Source of the DNA: Paramacrobiotus richtersi | Lineage: Eukaryota; Tardigrada; Eutardigrada; Parachela; Macrobiotidae | NCBI GenBank assembly: GCA_034698045.1 | Contig: JAQGAU010001068.1 | Location: 1 to 21,669, forward strand | Direction: 5' to 3' | DNA length: 21,669 nt | Shown here: in pieces, positions 10,613-20,115 of the stretch | Layout of the letters: every line of letters starts with the position of its first letter | Numbering within the stretch: position 1 is the stretch's first letter | Made by a program: the position numbers and the translations under genes | Notes under the pieces: generated by a model | Databases searched by the model: none | The model's input: the letters and a program-made list of their open reading frames with translations, nothing else | What the model was told of the DNA's origin: nothing

Positions 10613-11297
10613 CAGTCGTTCGGGAAGGTGTTGGTTGTGTATATTGTAGTATATTAATGTGAATATAAATCAGCTATATTGTAAAGACTGGAAATACAGT
10701 ATTATAAGGTGATCTTTTTTTGATTGGTATTCTTGAGCCTAGTTGAGTTCTAAGTGATAAGGGCCAGCTGATTGCTTTTGTTTTTGATGGTTTAAAGCTT
10801 CCTTTTTGGGCGGGTTTGAGATTTCACTGGTTTTTAGATTTGGCGCTCATGTTATATTATGCACATATCAAAAGATGTGGTTGTTCACGTTCCTTCTTGA
10901 TGCCAATCGAGACGCTGCTGTTCATCTACGGACTGCATTACTGCATCTCCACCTTGAACCAGCGCATCGAGATTCTGAGGCAATTAAATTGTAAAAACAT
11001 GGCAACCATTACCAAATTTAATTTTGTCAGTTCAGAAATACAGCAAACGTCGTCAACAGGTACTGATCTTTCCAAACCAGATATTTTTCCTGAAATTCCA
11101 ACACACCACACTAACAAACGGATACACAACCGGCACCTTTAGAAAAATATGCAGATCCCAACCCTTCAACGAATTTTCCAAATAAATAACAATTTATAGG
11201 CTGTAAGCCGAAATGCGCACATGATTTCGCAAAAAAATGACGATAAATTAATTCTAACGGATCTATCGAGCTTATTAACATTCATGCAGTGCTGAAA
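10613..11297. other. Convergent intergenic region with a possible coding remnant
   Basis: Lies between the 3 prime ends of the RS-tail gene (+) and F-box gene 1 (-). An AATATAAA-like signal at about 10661 could serve polyadenylation of the RS-tail gene. A plus-strand open frame at 10816-11142 is described separately; otherwise nothing is recognised. Confidence 0.5.
10816..11142 (+). other. Possible coding remnant with two hydrophobic segments (uncertain)
   Basis: An open frame of 108 codons opens with a hydrophobic stretch (WFLDLALMLYYAHI) and contains a second one (IETLLFIYGLHYCI), followed by a charged helix-like STLNQRIEILRQ. The 10900-10980 part has coding-like GC content. The frame has no usable splice partners or neighbours and trails into low-complexity sequence. 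It could be a decayed exon of a multi-pass membrane protein or chance. I do not call it a gene. Confidence 0.2.
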
Positions 11298-13556
11298 CTA
11301 CAAACCATCATAAGCACCAGCTAACTCGACATCGGAATCCAGGTTATAATAATCAGCTACTTCGTCGTCATAATCACCCTCTTCTTCATCATCCAGTTCA
11401 TCGTTCTCACTGTCTTCACGTATCCATTCTTTAACCAAGCAAGCGAGGACCGAAAGTGTAGTGTTGTGTAAAGTCAGCGGATTCGCACCCAACTGTGCCA
11501 GCTGAACATGTTTCCACTCCGTGTTCGGTCCAAACCGAACATCGTTCTTCTGCCATTCCTTCAAAATCTGCAATCATTAACAAAATTCTCAGAAATAAAA
11601 AAAACACGAAATATGCACAAAAAGAGGTGGGCCAGTAACACCATTACATGATTACGGAAAACCTATATCGTTCAATAAAAACAATGAAAAGCGGAGAAAT
11701 ACATACAAAAATAGATTCTGGAACACAGCAGTGTGCATACATACTCACATTAATAATTTGGCTTTGGCGATATATATCTGTCAGATAACCCTGCACGCCA
11801 GTGGTCTGAATAATTGCTTGCGAAACTCCATCCAAAGTGTCATGGTGTTGCGGATCGGCGAAATTTGTCGCCGCTCCCTCAAAACAGTCCAGTAATGCCT
11901 CTTGCGAATCCACATTGACAATTCCATATGCAATCCGCGCATCCTCAACTGAGCTATCCATCCGAGCTAGATGAGAAATTAAATGTTCCTGATGGGGGCT
12001 GAACAAACCCAGGACAGTAACGTCCCTGAAGATCAGTCGACTGCACACTGTCTGCATGTTCTCGGCAATGGCTGTTCGCGATTCAATCAGGATATTCTTC
12101 GGTTCGAGCAGTATATTACACAATATCAACGCCGACAATGGACTCTTATATTCCATGATCGCTTTCAGAACTAACATGGCACCGCCATCCCAGATAGACA
12201 CCGGCCCGGTCCCATGCCAGAGTACTCGTGGCGCCGTCCCGCTCACTGTGATTATCACATATCTCGTCCACTTGGTAATACAATTAAAGAACCATGCACC
12301 CATAATGTACGGATGATTTTTCTCCTGGCGGAAACGAAAATCCACTATCATCTCTCTGGAGCATTCCGGCGAAAGAATTTTGGAATTCCAAGCAGGGCAT
12401 ACGGGGCGCATTCTGGTCTGCTGTCTTCCATCGAGAAAGGAAAACACAACACCGAGAATATCCAAGGGGAGATGGCTGATAGATAAGTCATCTGTTACGC
12501 CGGATGTTTCAGCATCTTCGTCACTGGTGATGTTTTCGTGTCGCCTTCTTACGCCGCGGCTATCCTCCACTGTGTCCATCTGGTGTTTTTTGGGGATTCC
12601 ATCGCTTAAAGCGGAAGCCTGAAACAGTTCGCCACATTATTACAGATGTCAATGCTAAGATGAGTACTTTATGCAGTCATGCTTTTTAGCTTCTTTACAG
12701 TGATCCAAATTCCACAAAAAATGATAAGTAACTACGTGTTCAAGATAATACTGATTCGAGATGCAGTTCACCCGCACCGCAGATTTCTTCCTTCACTTGT
12801 AAAAATCCAGATCGAATAATCGATTAGTTTTTGAATGGACAAAACAAAATACGCGATAAAAAATGCTGGGAAATTCCAAATAGCTTTCTTTATGCATTGA
12901 TCGCATGGGCGTTCTTTGAGCGTTTCCAACAGCATAAAGGGAATACAGTGTACCCCGTAACGTCCTGTTCTTACCATTTCGTTAGCATCAAAGTCATTGT
13001 CATAACGAAGCTGAAGAAAACGGAATGTGTTATCCACAATCCCGATCGGATGGGTGCGTGGAAAGCGCCTACGCCAGGGCGCGATGGACTGCGCATCGTA
13101 AGAAAATGCTTCAAGAACGGAGCACTCTTCCATGACAAAATCATTCTTCCGCACCGGTCTTCCGTGTGAGGCAGTTCTGCGGACACAGTCCGAGCGAACA
13201 CAATCCTTAATAACTTGATCGCCAATCCGAATCTCCACCACTGCGAAACTGGGATCGCCAAAAGGAGAAGGTATAGTTAAGACTTTCCCACCGTACCATT
13301 TCCAAGGCTGGTCTCTGGATAATTTCCTTAGGATCAAAGCATCGTTCGTGATGACGAAATCCACAAAACCGCGGTTCGCGTAATCATTGCTCAGATAGGC
13401 CTTCTTACACGGAACCAGCTCGGGTTGCTTGCCAGCAATGTCGAAATCGACGAGCAGGTGGGATTCCTGCTTATCCACAACGAGACCACGTTGCAGTTCG
13501 CCGTTATTGCAGACTACATCCACAGCATTCCACTGATAAACCTTCTTCGCAAACAT
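11298..13556 (-). CDS. F-box protein with N-terminal Tudor/Agenet-like domain and acidic tail, copy 1
   Basis: Exons on the minus strand: 13556-12975, 12618-11749, 11567-11298 (stop). Both introns (356 and 181 bp) are phase 0; the predicted protein is 573 aa. Residues 1-194 (exon 1) hold a conserved domain with two barrel-like halves (RGLVVDKQESHLLVDFDI and PWKWYGGKVL...VVEI...DCVRSDCVR), which I read as Tudor/Agenet-like; this is inference. Residues ~240-280 form a clear F-box, LPLDILGVVFSFLDGRQQ followed by VCPAWNSKI, the SKP1-binding motif of SCF ubiquitin ligases. Residues ~280-530 are conserved in the paralogue but unrecognised and would be the place for substrate binding. The last ~40 residues are very acidic (DELDDEEE) and end DSDVELAGAYDGL. 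MFAKK is taken as the start: it opens the frame conserved in both copies. A tandem paralogue lies at 14444-16855. Confidence 0.85.
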
Positions 13557-13591
13557 GCCAGAGGGCTGATGACTCGATTATGATACTTTAC
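13557..13591 (-). promoter_or_regulatory. Conserved 5 prime leader of F-box gene 1
   Basis: The ~35 nt just upstream of the ATG match those upstream of copy 2 (16856-16890) at about 80 percent, with the core GACTCGATT (plus strand) identical. This supports the chosen start and suggests that the duplication included the leader. Confidence 0.55.
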
Positions 13592-14443
13592 TAAGTTTAG
13601 AGTCTTATTCAGACAGCGTAATAGTCTGTCCCCGCGGAAGAATATGCTTGTCCCGAAAGTCAAAATTCTACAAGTTCCAGATTCTGCTCTATAAAAACAT
13701 GGCTACAGCCTGCCGCCATAACGTAGCCGTAGGATTATCCACCTACGCATGCGCAGGCTAGGCTTGCGCTGTTGCGGGTAATTACGTACGGACAAGCGTG
13801 TAGCGAAGCAGTGTCGATCGAAAGTCCGAATTTATTTTGTTTCGTTTCTCCATTTCCTTGCTGATCAGGGATTAGGCAAGCAAACTTCGCAGTTTGGAGT
13901 TTTATTCTTACCACGCTTGTATAATGCATATGTTTAGGTTAAATCTCCAATCAAAGCTTAGTAGCCGAGTTATTACGCAAATTGCATAATTTGTATTCAG
14001 AATAGTCTATTTAATTTAGGCTAAATTAAAATTTAACTGAGCTTGACTAACTTGTTTACTTGTCGAGAAATAATTAATTATAATTACGAGACTGCATTAC
14101 TGCCTACTCGCCATGAAATAATGCATGTTCAGAGCCAATAAAACCAGACAAAACAATACCGACCAGTATCCACTTTACTAGTAATATTTTCAGTTACGAA
14201 GCATCACATAAGTGTTATCCATAAACCATAATTACAATCTTGACACTCGAACTTTTCTGTTAAATTTTAACGCATCACACTGACAAAGAGCAAACAGCTG
14301 GGAGAGAAATAATATCTTTCGTACCACGCGCAGATAATTCAACCATCAACGACATTTTCACACTACAGTTCATTTGGTCAGAGAAATTTTACCAGATCTG
14401 TCAACTTTAAACATTTTAGTGCAGCCTTGACCAGTGCTGCGAA
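13557..14443. other. Spacer between the tandem F-box genes
   Basis: 887 bp, upstream of copy 1 and downstream of copy 2 (both minus strand). It holds the conserved leader, a CGCATGCG palindrome at 13746-13753 that resembles part of an NRF1 site, and a plus-strand TATAAAA near 13691 in the wrong orientation for copy 1. The rest is AT-rich with no supported gene. Confidence 0.5.
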
Positions 14444-16855
14444 CTACCAGCCATCGTAAGCATCAGCTAATTCGGCATCGGAATCCGCGTTATAGAAATC
14501 TTCTTCATTGTAAGAATCATCATCCTCTTCCTCATCGTCCAGTTCATCGTTCTCACCGACGTCACGTTTCCATCGCTTTGCCAAGCAAACGAGGACCGAA
14601 AGGGTAGTGTTGCGTAAACTCAGCAAATTCGCCCCCAGCTGTGCTAGCTGAACATGCTTCCACTCCGTGTTCGGTCCAAACCGAGCATCATTCATCTGCC
14701 AGTCTTTCAAAATCTAGAATCATTCCAAACAAACTAAAAAAACAATTCAATTATTCGACAGTTAAAACAATTAAAAAACCTAGAGAATCAATAAAAACAA
14801 ATGAAACAAATGAAAAAACAAATTCTCAAAATTATATGAAGTACCACTAAACTCGGTACAAAAAACAATACTAAAATAAAAAACCACTGGGAAAAGTGCA
14901 GTAAAATTGTACAGTTAAGCTAAAGGGCTCGGTATGCGCGAAAAATGCTGATGACGACACACTGAGAATCGAAGATACGTTTGACGACATGCACACGTAC
15001 TCACCTTGATAATCTCACTTTGACGATAAGTGTCTCCCAGAAGACCGAGTTCGTTATTGACCTCCACAATCGCTTCCGAAACGAGCTCCAAGGCATTATG
15101 GTGCTTCGGATCGGCGAAATTTGTCGCCGCTCCCTCGAAACAGTCCAGTAATTCGTTTTGCGAACCCACATTCACCGCACCAAATGCAATCCGCAAATTC
15201 TCATCTGAACGAGATGCAAGAGAAGCAAAATAACCGTGTTGGTGTGGAGTGTTAAACAAATCCAGGATCGTCACGTCCTTGAAGATCAGTCGCCGACACA
15301 CCGTTTGCATGTTCTCCAAAACGCCTGTTCTTGATTCGGTAAAAACACTTTTCGGCTCCAGCTGTATATTACACAATATCAAACCCAACAATGGACTCTT
15401 AAATTCCATGATATCTTTCAGAACTGACATGGCATTGCTGTCCCAGAGTGCTGCTGGTTCGGTGACACTCACGGTAATCGTCACATATTTCGTCCACTTT
15501 GTAATGCAGTGAAAGAACCACGCTCCCAAAATGTACGAATGGTCTTTTTCCAGGCGTAAACTAAAATCCACTATCATTTCTGTTGAGCATTGTGGCGAAA
15601 GAATTTTGGAATTCCAAGCAGGGCATACGCGGCGCATTCTGGTCTGCTGTCTTCCGTCGAGCAACGAAAACACAACACCGAGAATATCCAACGGGAGATC
15701 GCTGATAGATAAGTCATCTGTCACGCCGGATGTTTCAGCATCTTCATTACTGGCGATGTTTTCGTGTGGCCTTTTTACGCCGCGGTTGTCTTCCGTTGTG
15801 TCCATTTCGTCGTCTTTTGAGATTCCAGCGAGTAATGCGATAGCCTGAAACAATTCGGCTGGTAATTATAGTTACTAATATCGCGTATAAGATGACTGCG
15901 TTAAGCGTAGAGTTTCTGCGTAATGAACCAAATTCGACAACAAGGTGTAAGTTTCTATGCGCACGAAAAACTCACGATCCAGAACTTACCGCATAGTGAT
16001 TATTGTACTTACGAATCTTTAGATCCCGTAATCCACGTAATGCAAAAGATTATCTTATAACAATACGTGTTTCGAACACACATAGTAAAATCTGCGGCCA
16101 CACTTAATAAAATGACATTCTTCAGTATCGTATAAAACTCTAGCTCTAACAGATAAATAACGCTATAAAAGCAGGCCAATCTAACGCAGTTGTCTTTATT
16201 TTTATCGTCCGTAATTCTGAAAGCATTCCCTACGATTATAGTAGAAGGACGACACTCGATCAAATCCTATTCTCACCATTTCGTTAATATCCAAATCCTT
16301 GTCATAGCGTAGCTGAAGAAAGTGGAACTTGTCATCCACAACCCCAATCGGATGTGTGCGTGGAAAGCGTTTACGCCAGGGCGCGATGGAATGCGCATCG
16401 TAAGAAAATCCATCAGGAGCGGGACACTCTTCCCTGAGAAAATCATTCTTCCGCATCGGCCGTCCGGTGTATGTAGCTCTACGGACGCAATCCGAGCGAA
16501 CACAATCCTTAACAACTTGATCGCCATTACGCATCTCCACCAGTGTGAAACCAGGAGCGACAAAAGGCCTAAATATCAAGACTGTCCCAGGATACCATTT
16601 CCAAGGCTGGTCCTTGGATAACTTCCTCAGAATCACAATACTGTCAGTGCGGTCAAAATTCACAACATCACGACTCGTGTGATCATTGCTCAAACAGGCG
16701 TTCTGACACGGAACCAGCTCGGGTTTCTTGCCAGCAATGTCGAAATCGACGAGCAGGTGAGATTCGTGCTTATCCACAACGAGACCACGGTGTACTTCGC
16801 CGTCACTGCGGACCACATCCACAGCATTCCACTGATAAATCTTCTTCGCAAACAT
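14444..16855 (-). CDS. F-box protein with N-terminal Tudor/Agenet-like domain and acidic tail, copy 2
   Basis: Exons on the minus strand: 16855-16277, 15844-15005, 14713-14444 (stop). Introns are 432 and 291 bp, both phase 0 and at the same protein positions as in copy 1; predicted length 562 aa. Domains: residues 1-193 Tudor/Agenet-like (RGLVVDKHESHLLVDFDI, PWKWYPGTVL, DCVRSDCVR), F-box at ~239-279 (LPLDILGVVFSLLDGRQQ), conserved unrecognised middle, acidic tail ending DSDAELADAYDGW. The first base of the last exon follows a CTAG acceptor. Compared with copy 1, the middle region has lost about ten residues (around the WHGTGPVSIWDG segment) and the tail has diverged most, while the F-box and its upstream DAETSGVTDDLSIS linker are nearly unchanged. 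No stop or frameshift, so both copies appear functional. The role as an SCF adaptor follows from the F-box family; the substrate is unknown. Confidence 0.85.
15845..16276 (-). other. Intron 1 of F-box gene 2
   Basis: 432 bp, gtgaga donor and tttcag acceptor on the minus strand, phase 0. A minus open frame at 16009-16263 runs over the exon end and into this intron but has no paralogue support. The equivalent intron of copy 1 (12619-12974) is 356 bp and shares little sequence apart from the splice sites. Confidence 0.65.
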
Positions 16856-16890
16856 GTCAGAAGGTTAACGACTCGATTGTGATCCTTTAG
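16856..16890 (-). promoter_or_regulatory. Conserved 5 prime leader of F-box gene 2
   Basis: Matches 13557-13591 upstream of copy 1, with an identical GACTCGATT core (plus strand). It marks the paralogous leader and supports the start at 16855. Confidence 0.55.
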
Positions 16891-17067
16891 GTAGGGAAAT
16901 ATCCTATGGTACTCGGGTCACTCCTGATAAATCTTCAGTGCTGCACTCCAAAATCTGGAAAGTTAATAAGGTATCCTAATCCAAGGTAGGTACTTGAACT
17001 ATCTCGCTCCTGGTGTCTCAGACAGTCATTTAACTTGAAAATTCAGCATGGTAAACTAAAAGTAAAA

Positions 17068-17118
17068 CCAAGGCAAAATAACCAATGTTATTTTATTGGT
17101 TATCAATTTTTGCCTTGG
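17068..17118. promoter_or_regulatory. Stem-loop with inverted CCAAT boxes
   Basis: The left arm 17068-17086 (CCAAGGCAAAATAACCAAT) is the reverse complement of the right arm 17095-17118, apart from a 5-nt insertion in the right arm; the spacer is 8 nt. The two inner ends are CCAAT and ATTGG, the NF-Y core in opposite orientations. Placement midway between divergent genes fits a shared promoter, but a small foldback transposon remnant is an alternative. Confidence 0.55.
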
Positions 17119-17126
17119 AAATTCCT

Positions 17127-17140
17127 GAGTCCTGGGACTC
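17127..17140. repeat. 14-nt perfect palindrome
   Basis: GAGTCC and GGACTC flank the dinucleotide TG, just 8 nt after the CCAAT stem-loop. It could be a factor-binding site or part of the same structure. Confidence 0.4.
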
Positions 17141-17263
17141 CTGACGCGAGTGAAATCATCTGAATTCTGATTCAGCAAAATTGCAAAAAAATTAAAGAAT
17201 TCTGTGAATGTACACAGGACTGAGGAGCCGTGACGGGCCGAGCGTAAGGCTAAGTCGCAGCAC

Positions 17264-17297
17264 GTGCCGGAAGCAAGCCTTCCCTGCGCTACTTATC
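17264..17297. promoter_or_regulatory. 34-nt element shared with 4035-4068
   Basis: Same GTGCCGGAA start and GCTACTTATC end as the upstream block of RAD1 and the RS-tail gene. Here the middle pair is GGAAG...CTTCC, so the arms differ between copies yet stay complementary. It lies about 280 nt before the zinc-finger ATG. Confidence 0.35.
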
Positions 17298-17574
17298 AAT
17301 CTTTTTATTCTTTTGTAAAAGTCAGCAGTCCGAAAACTCCAAGTTCCACAAGCGAACGATATTTTTAGTTCAGCTTTCCGTTAGAGTTGTGATTTATTCC
17401 CATATTGCCCGGAACCGTTCAAAGACTACTCTGATTACATACTGTTTTATCGTTTTCATAAGAATTCGTAGAAGTAACGTGGATCATGTGATCAAAGGGA
17501 GGAGGCTGTCTCATCCTTTTAGTTTTGTGTATTTGTTTCGCAGCGGGGCCGAGCTAGAAGGGCGTCGTGGCATA

Positions 17575-19408
17575 ATGTCCGGTGAATACCAGAAACCAAC
17601 ACCCGTGCACGACGGCAGCGAAGAGACTTTTACAATGGTAAGAAACAACCCGTGCTGGTACATATCCATTTTCATTTTTTTGTTGATGGAATTACGTACG
17701 GTACTCATTGAGCTCGATCCAGTGATTTGGTACTCGTTGGTCCGTTGGAATATGGCTTCGATAAAACACTCTACATTTGAGCTGCCATAGTATTATTAAA
17801 AGGCGTGGGTTTTTCGACTTGTCCAGTGTGAGATGGAGCTACCTGACTGGACTCAAAGACAAGACAAACTTCAGGTATGCGGTTCCCAGTCGTGCACTCA
17901 TTGTCGCGCATTCGCATGCCCTGCGATGCCAGTTTTGCAGGATTTTTGTTCGACAATTAAGCGTCCTGATCCAACAGATTTGGTGATCCATAGCTCGGAT
18001 CGAATGATTATACGCGCGGGATTGTACGCTAGCCATGTGCTGATGATTGGAAAATACTTTGTAAGTGAGAAAAAGAAGAAATTTGAGCAAAATATGAGTA
18101 TCGAGTCTTCATCGCAGTGAGATGTTTCGTGCGCTACAGCTCCCCTTTGATCCTTTAACCTGTCCTTACGTCAACAATGGAAGCGGCAATGAAATCGACA
18201 GCACAACCAGCAGAGAATGTAAAAGTTTCCGCGCTACCTTGGCCAGAAATTTGAAAGCGCACTTGGAAGCTGGGCACAATCTGTATAACGTTCAGCTGAA
18301 TTTTGTTTGCCCATTTCCAAAAGAACACAACAATGGAACGGAATGTGGTTGGGTGGAATTTGATCCTCAGGATATGCTTTTGATGGGTCATCTCGAAGAG
18401 AAGCACGAAGCGTTTTACGAGAAGATCATGGAAGAGGCTGATTGCGAGATGGATTGTGAGAAGTATCTCCGTAAGACATTTCCCACCTGGACTTACGACA
18501 CTCAGAAACTCTTTCCCAGCCAGATATTTCCAGAAAAAATCGTGATTCCTACGGTTCTTAAGGTACTTTCCCAATCTGTACTTGCTAGCAGATTAGCAAT
18601 CAACAAGAGCATTAGTCCTGGATTATGAAACAATTCTAGGGCCGAAGAATACATGGAGTTTGCAACCTGGGCACGTGTGATAATATTCCTTTTCCAACCT
18701 GCGGCGGCATGGACGCCCACCTCGTCGATGTCCATGGTATCGACAGCCTCCAGACGAACCTGATTCACGCTTGCCCTGCCGAGGTATACGATATACAGAT
18801 ATGGTCAGGTTCATGTCGTTCTGTTCTTTGATAAGGTTTTCCCGTCGACATCGTTTTTGTTGTTTGTTGCAACTAGTCCGCGTTGATGTACTGTACATGT
18901 TACTCTCGTTTTCTACAGGGTTGCCTTGTTACGCAGCCGGCAATCACGAAGCAGATTGGACTGCACGTCCAGGGAATGCACCAGAATTTGCTGGGAAAAT
19001 CCACAAACTATTCGGAAAACGCCAAAAAGGTTCGATAAATTCGAACGTGTTCATTATATGGAATTCCGTTCGAGTATTCGCTGTATGTGATTGCTTTAAC
19101 AGAAGCGGAAAGAACTGGAGGAAGCGGCTGTATCCAACGCAAAACGTGTCGGAGAGGCGATCAGTAACCGCTTTCAGACTCAGGATGAAGCGGCGGGAAT
19201 TATGCCGTATTTTTTGTCCTCGTACCGGTGCCCAGTTGACGTAAGTGTTTCACTATTTATAAACTGAACAATAAGTATTAGATAACTATAACGAACTACC
19301 AGTACGCACCTTTTATGTTTACAGAAATGTACCTATTCCGAATTCAACGAGGACCACGTTATTTGGCATATTGGTGCCAAGCACGAGGATATCTGGAATG
19401 TGCCATAG
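17575..19408 (+). CDS. C2H2-like zinc-finger protein, copy A2 (complete)
   Basis: Exons: 17575-17637, 17827-18060, 18140-18562, 18640-18783, 18919-19029, 19103-19240, 19325-19408 (TAG). All introns are phase 0; predicted 398 aa. Five C2H2-like fingers by residue: C107-C126-H140-H145, C156-C168-H183-H188, C248-C253-H267-H272, C285-C290-H304-H309, C368-C373-H386-H391. His spacing is always x4; the Cys gap is x4 in the last three and far longer in the first two. Exon 2 also reads a Cys-rich stretch (CGSQSCTHCRAFAC) that could instead be a 66-bp in-frame intron at 17875-17940, giving 376 aa. A Lys/Glu-rich helix (~326-350) links fingers 4 and 5. Not a family I can name; nucleic-acid binding is inferred. 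The start is the first ATG after a probable leader acceptor, giving MSGEYQKPTPVHDGSEE. Paralogue of the gene at 1-1415. Confidence 0.85.
17875..17940 (+). other. Candidate in-frame alternative intron
   Basis: Begins CTTCAG/gtatgc, ends cagttttgcag/GAT, and is exactly 66 nt with no stop in frame. Composition is GC-rich like an exon. It can be read either way, so two protein isoforms differing by 22 residues are possible. Confidence 0.35.
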
Positions 19409-20115
19409 TTTGTGTCGAAGGCCTTGTCCTTACTGGTAGCTTTCTCGTTTTTCTTCTCACCAGTTGCGACTAGTAATCTCTACGTTTCTGTTACAACTTC
19501 ACTCAGACTTTAAGCGTATGCACTTGATTTTGTGCATCGTTACGAGTATGGAAGATAAAAAAAAACCGAAGCGAAGTTCAGTTGTCCCGGTCCGCATTTG
19601 ATTGGTTTTATTGAGCCGCATACTCAGTTTGGATTTATACATAGTTATTGGCGAAGCATGATAGTCATTATCTGTTCAACAACAAAAAACAGCTTCCGGG
19701 AAGAAAAATATTCTTTTTTACTCAAATCACAGTCTTGGCAGTCCCGTCAGCCCGGGGTGCGATGCAAAAACATGAGTTCGCAGCAACGGCAAAAGACGAA
19801 ACACAAAAATGTATAACCAAAGCTTTTTGCTAAAATTAATGAATACTCTCGAAAATCTGACTAGTGCATGAATCAGTGTCTTCCCGCAGTCGCATATTGT
19901 ACATAATCAAACTGCTAAAAGAATTAAAACTATGAAACCGATCAACAAGGCACTCGCCTATATGTCACGACAAATCCAATAAAAAAAACTTTCTCCAAAT
20001 ATTGCTCAGTCTGAGAAATGACAAGGAAACAAATCCTGCCAAGGAAAATCGCCCATATCCGCGTATGGGGCTGTCACAGGGAGCAAATGTACAACATAAA
20101 CCGTTGGTCCACACC
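19409..20115. other. Convergent intergenic region
   Basis: Spacer between the 3 prime ends of zinc-finger copy A2 (+) and the SIK-like gene (-). AATAAA on the plus strand near 19979 is rather far for copy A2. The short open frames here are AT-rich and unsupported. No RNA gene seen. Confidence 0.6.

Larger units (their letters stand above)
16856..17574. promoter_or_regulatory. Divergent upstream region of F-box gene 2 and zinc-finger copy A2
   Basis: 719 bp between two divergent start codons. It holds the conserved F-box leader, a 51-nt stem-loop with two facing CCAAT boxes (17068-17118), a 14-nt palindrome (17127-17140) and the 34-nt element at 17264-17297. A ttgtttcgcag sequence ending at 17543 could be the acceptor of an intron in the 5 prime leader of the zinc-finger gene. 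Confidence 0.5.

Noticed and set aside
13691-13697. TATAAAA sequence as a promoter TATA box
   Set aside because: It is on the plus strand, while the only nearby gene start is on the minus strand; most likely chance in AT-rich DNA.
15531-15848. 105-codon plus-strand frame across the F-box exon of copy 2 (and similar ones at 12214-12622)
   Set aside because: Antisense to the F-box exon; no splice signals or independent support.
16009-16263. 84-codon minus-strand frame continuing past exon 1 of F-box gene 2
   Set aside because: Lies in the intron; the paralogue ends exon 1 at the same NEM position and its intron has no matching sequence.
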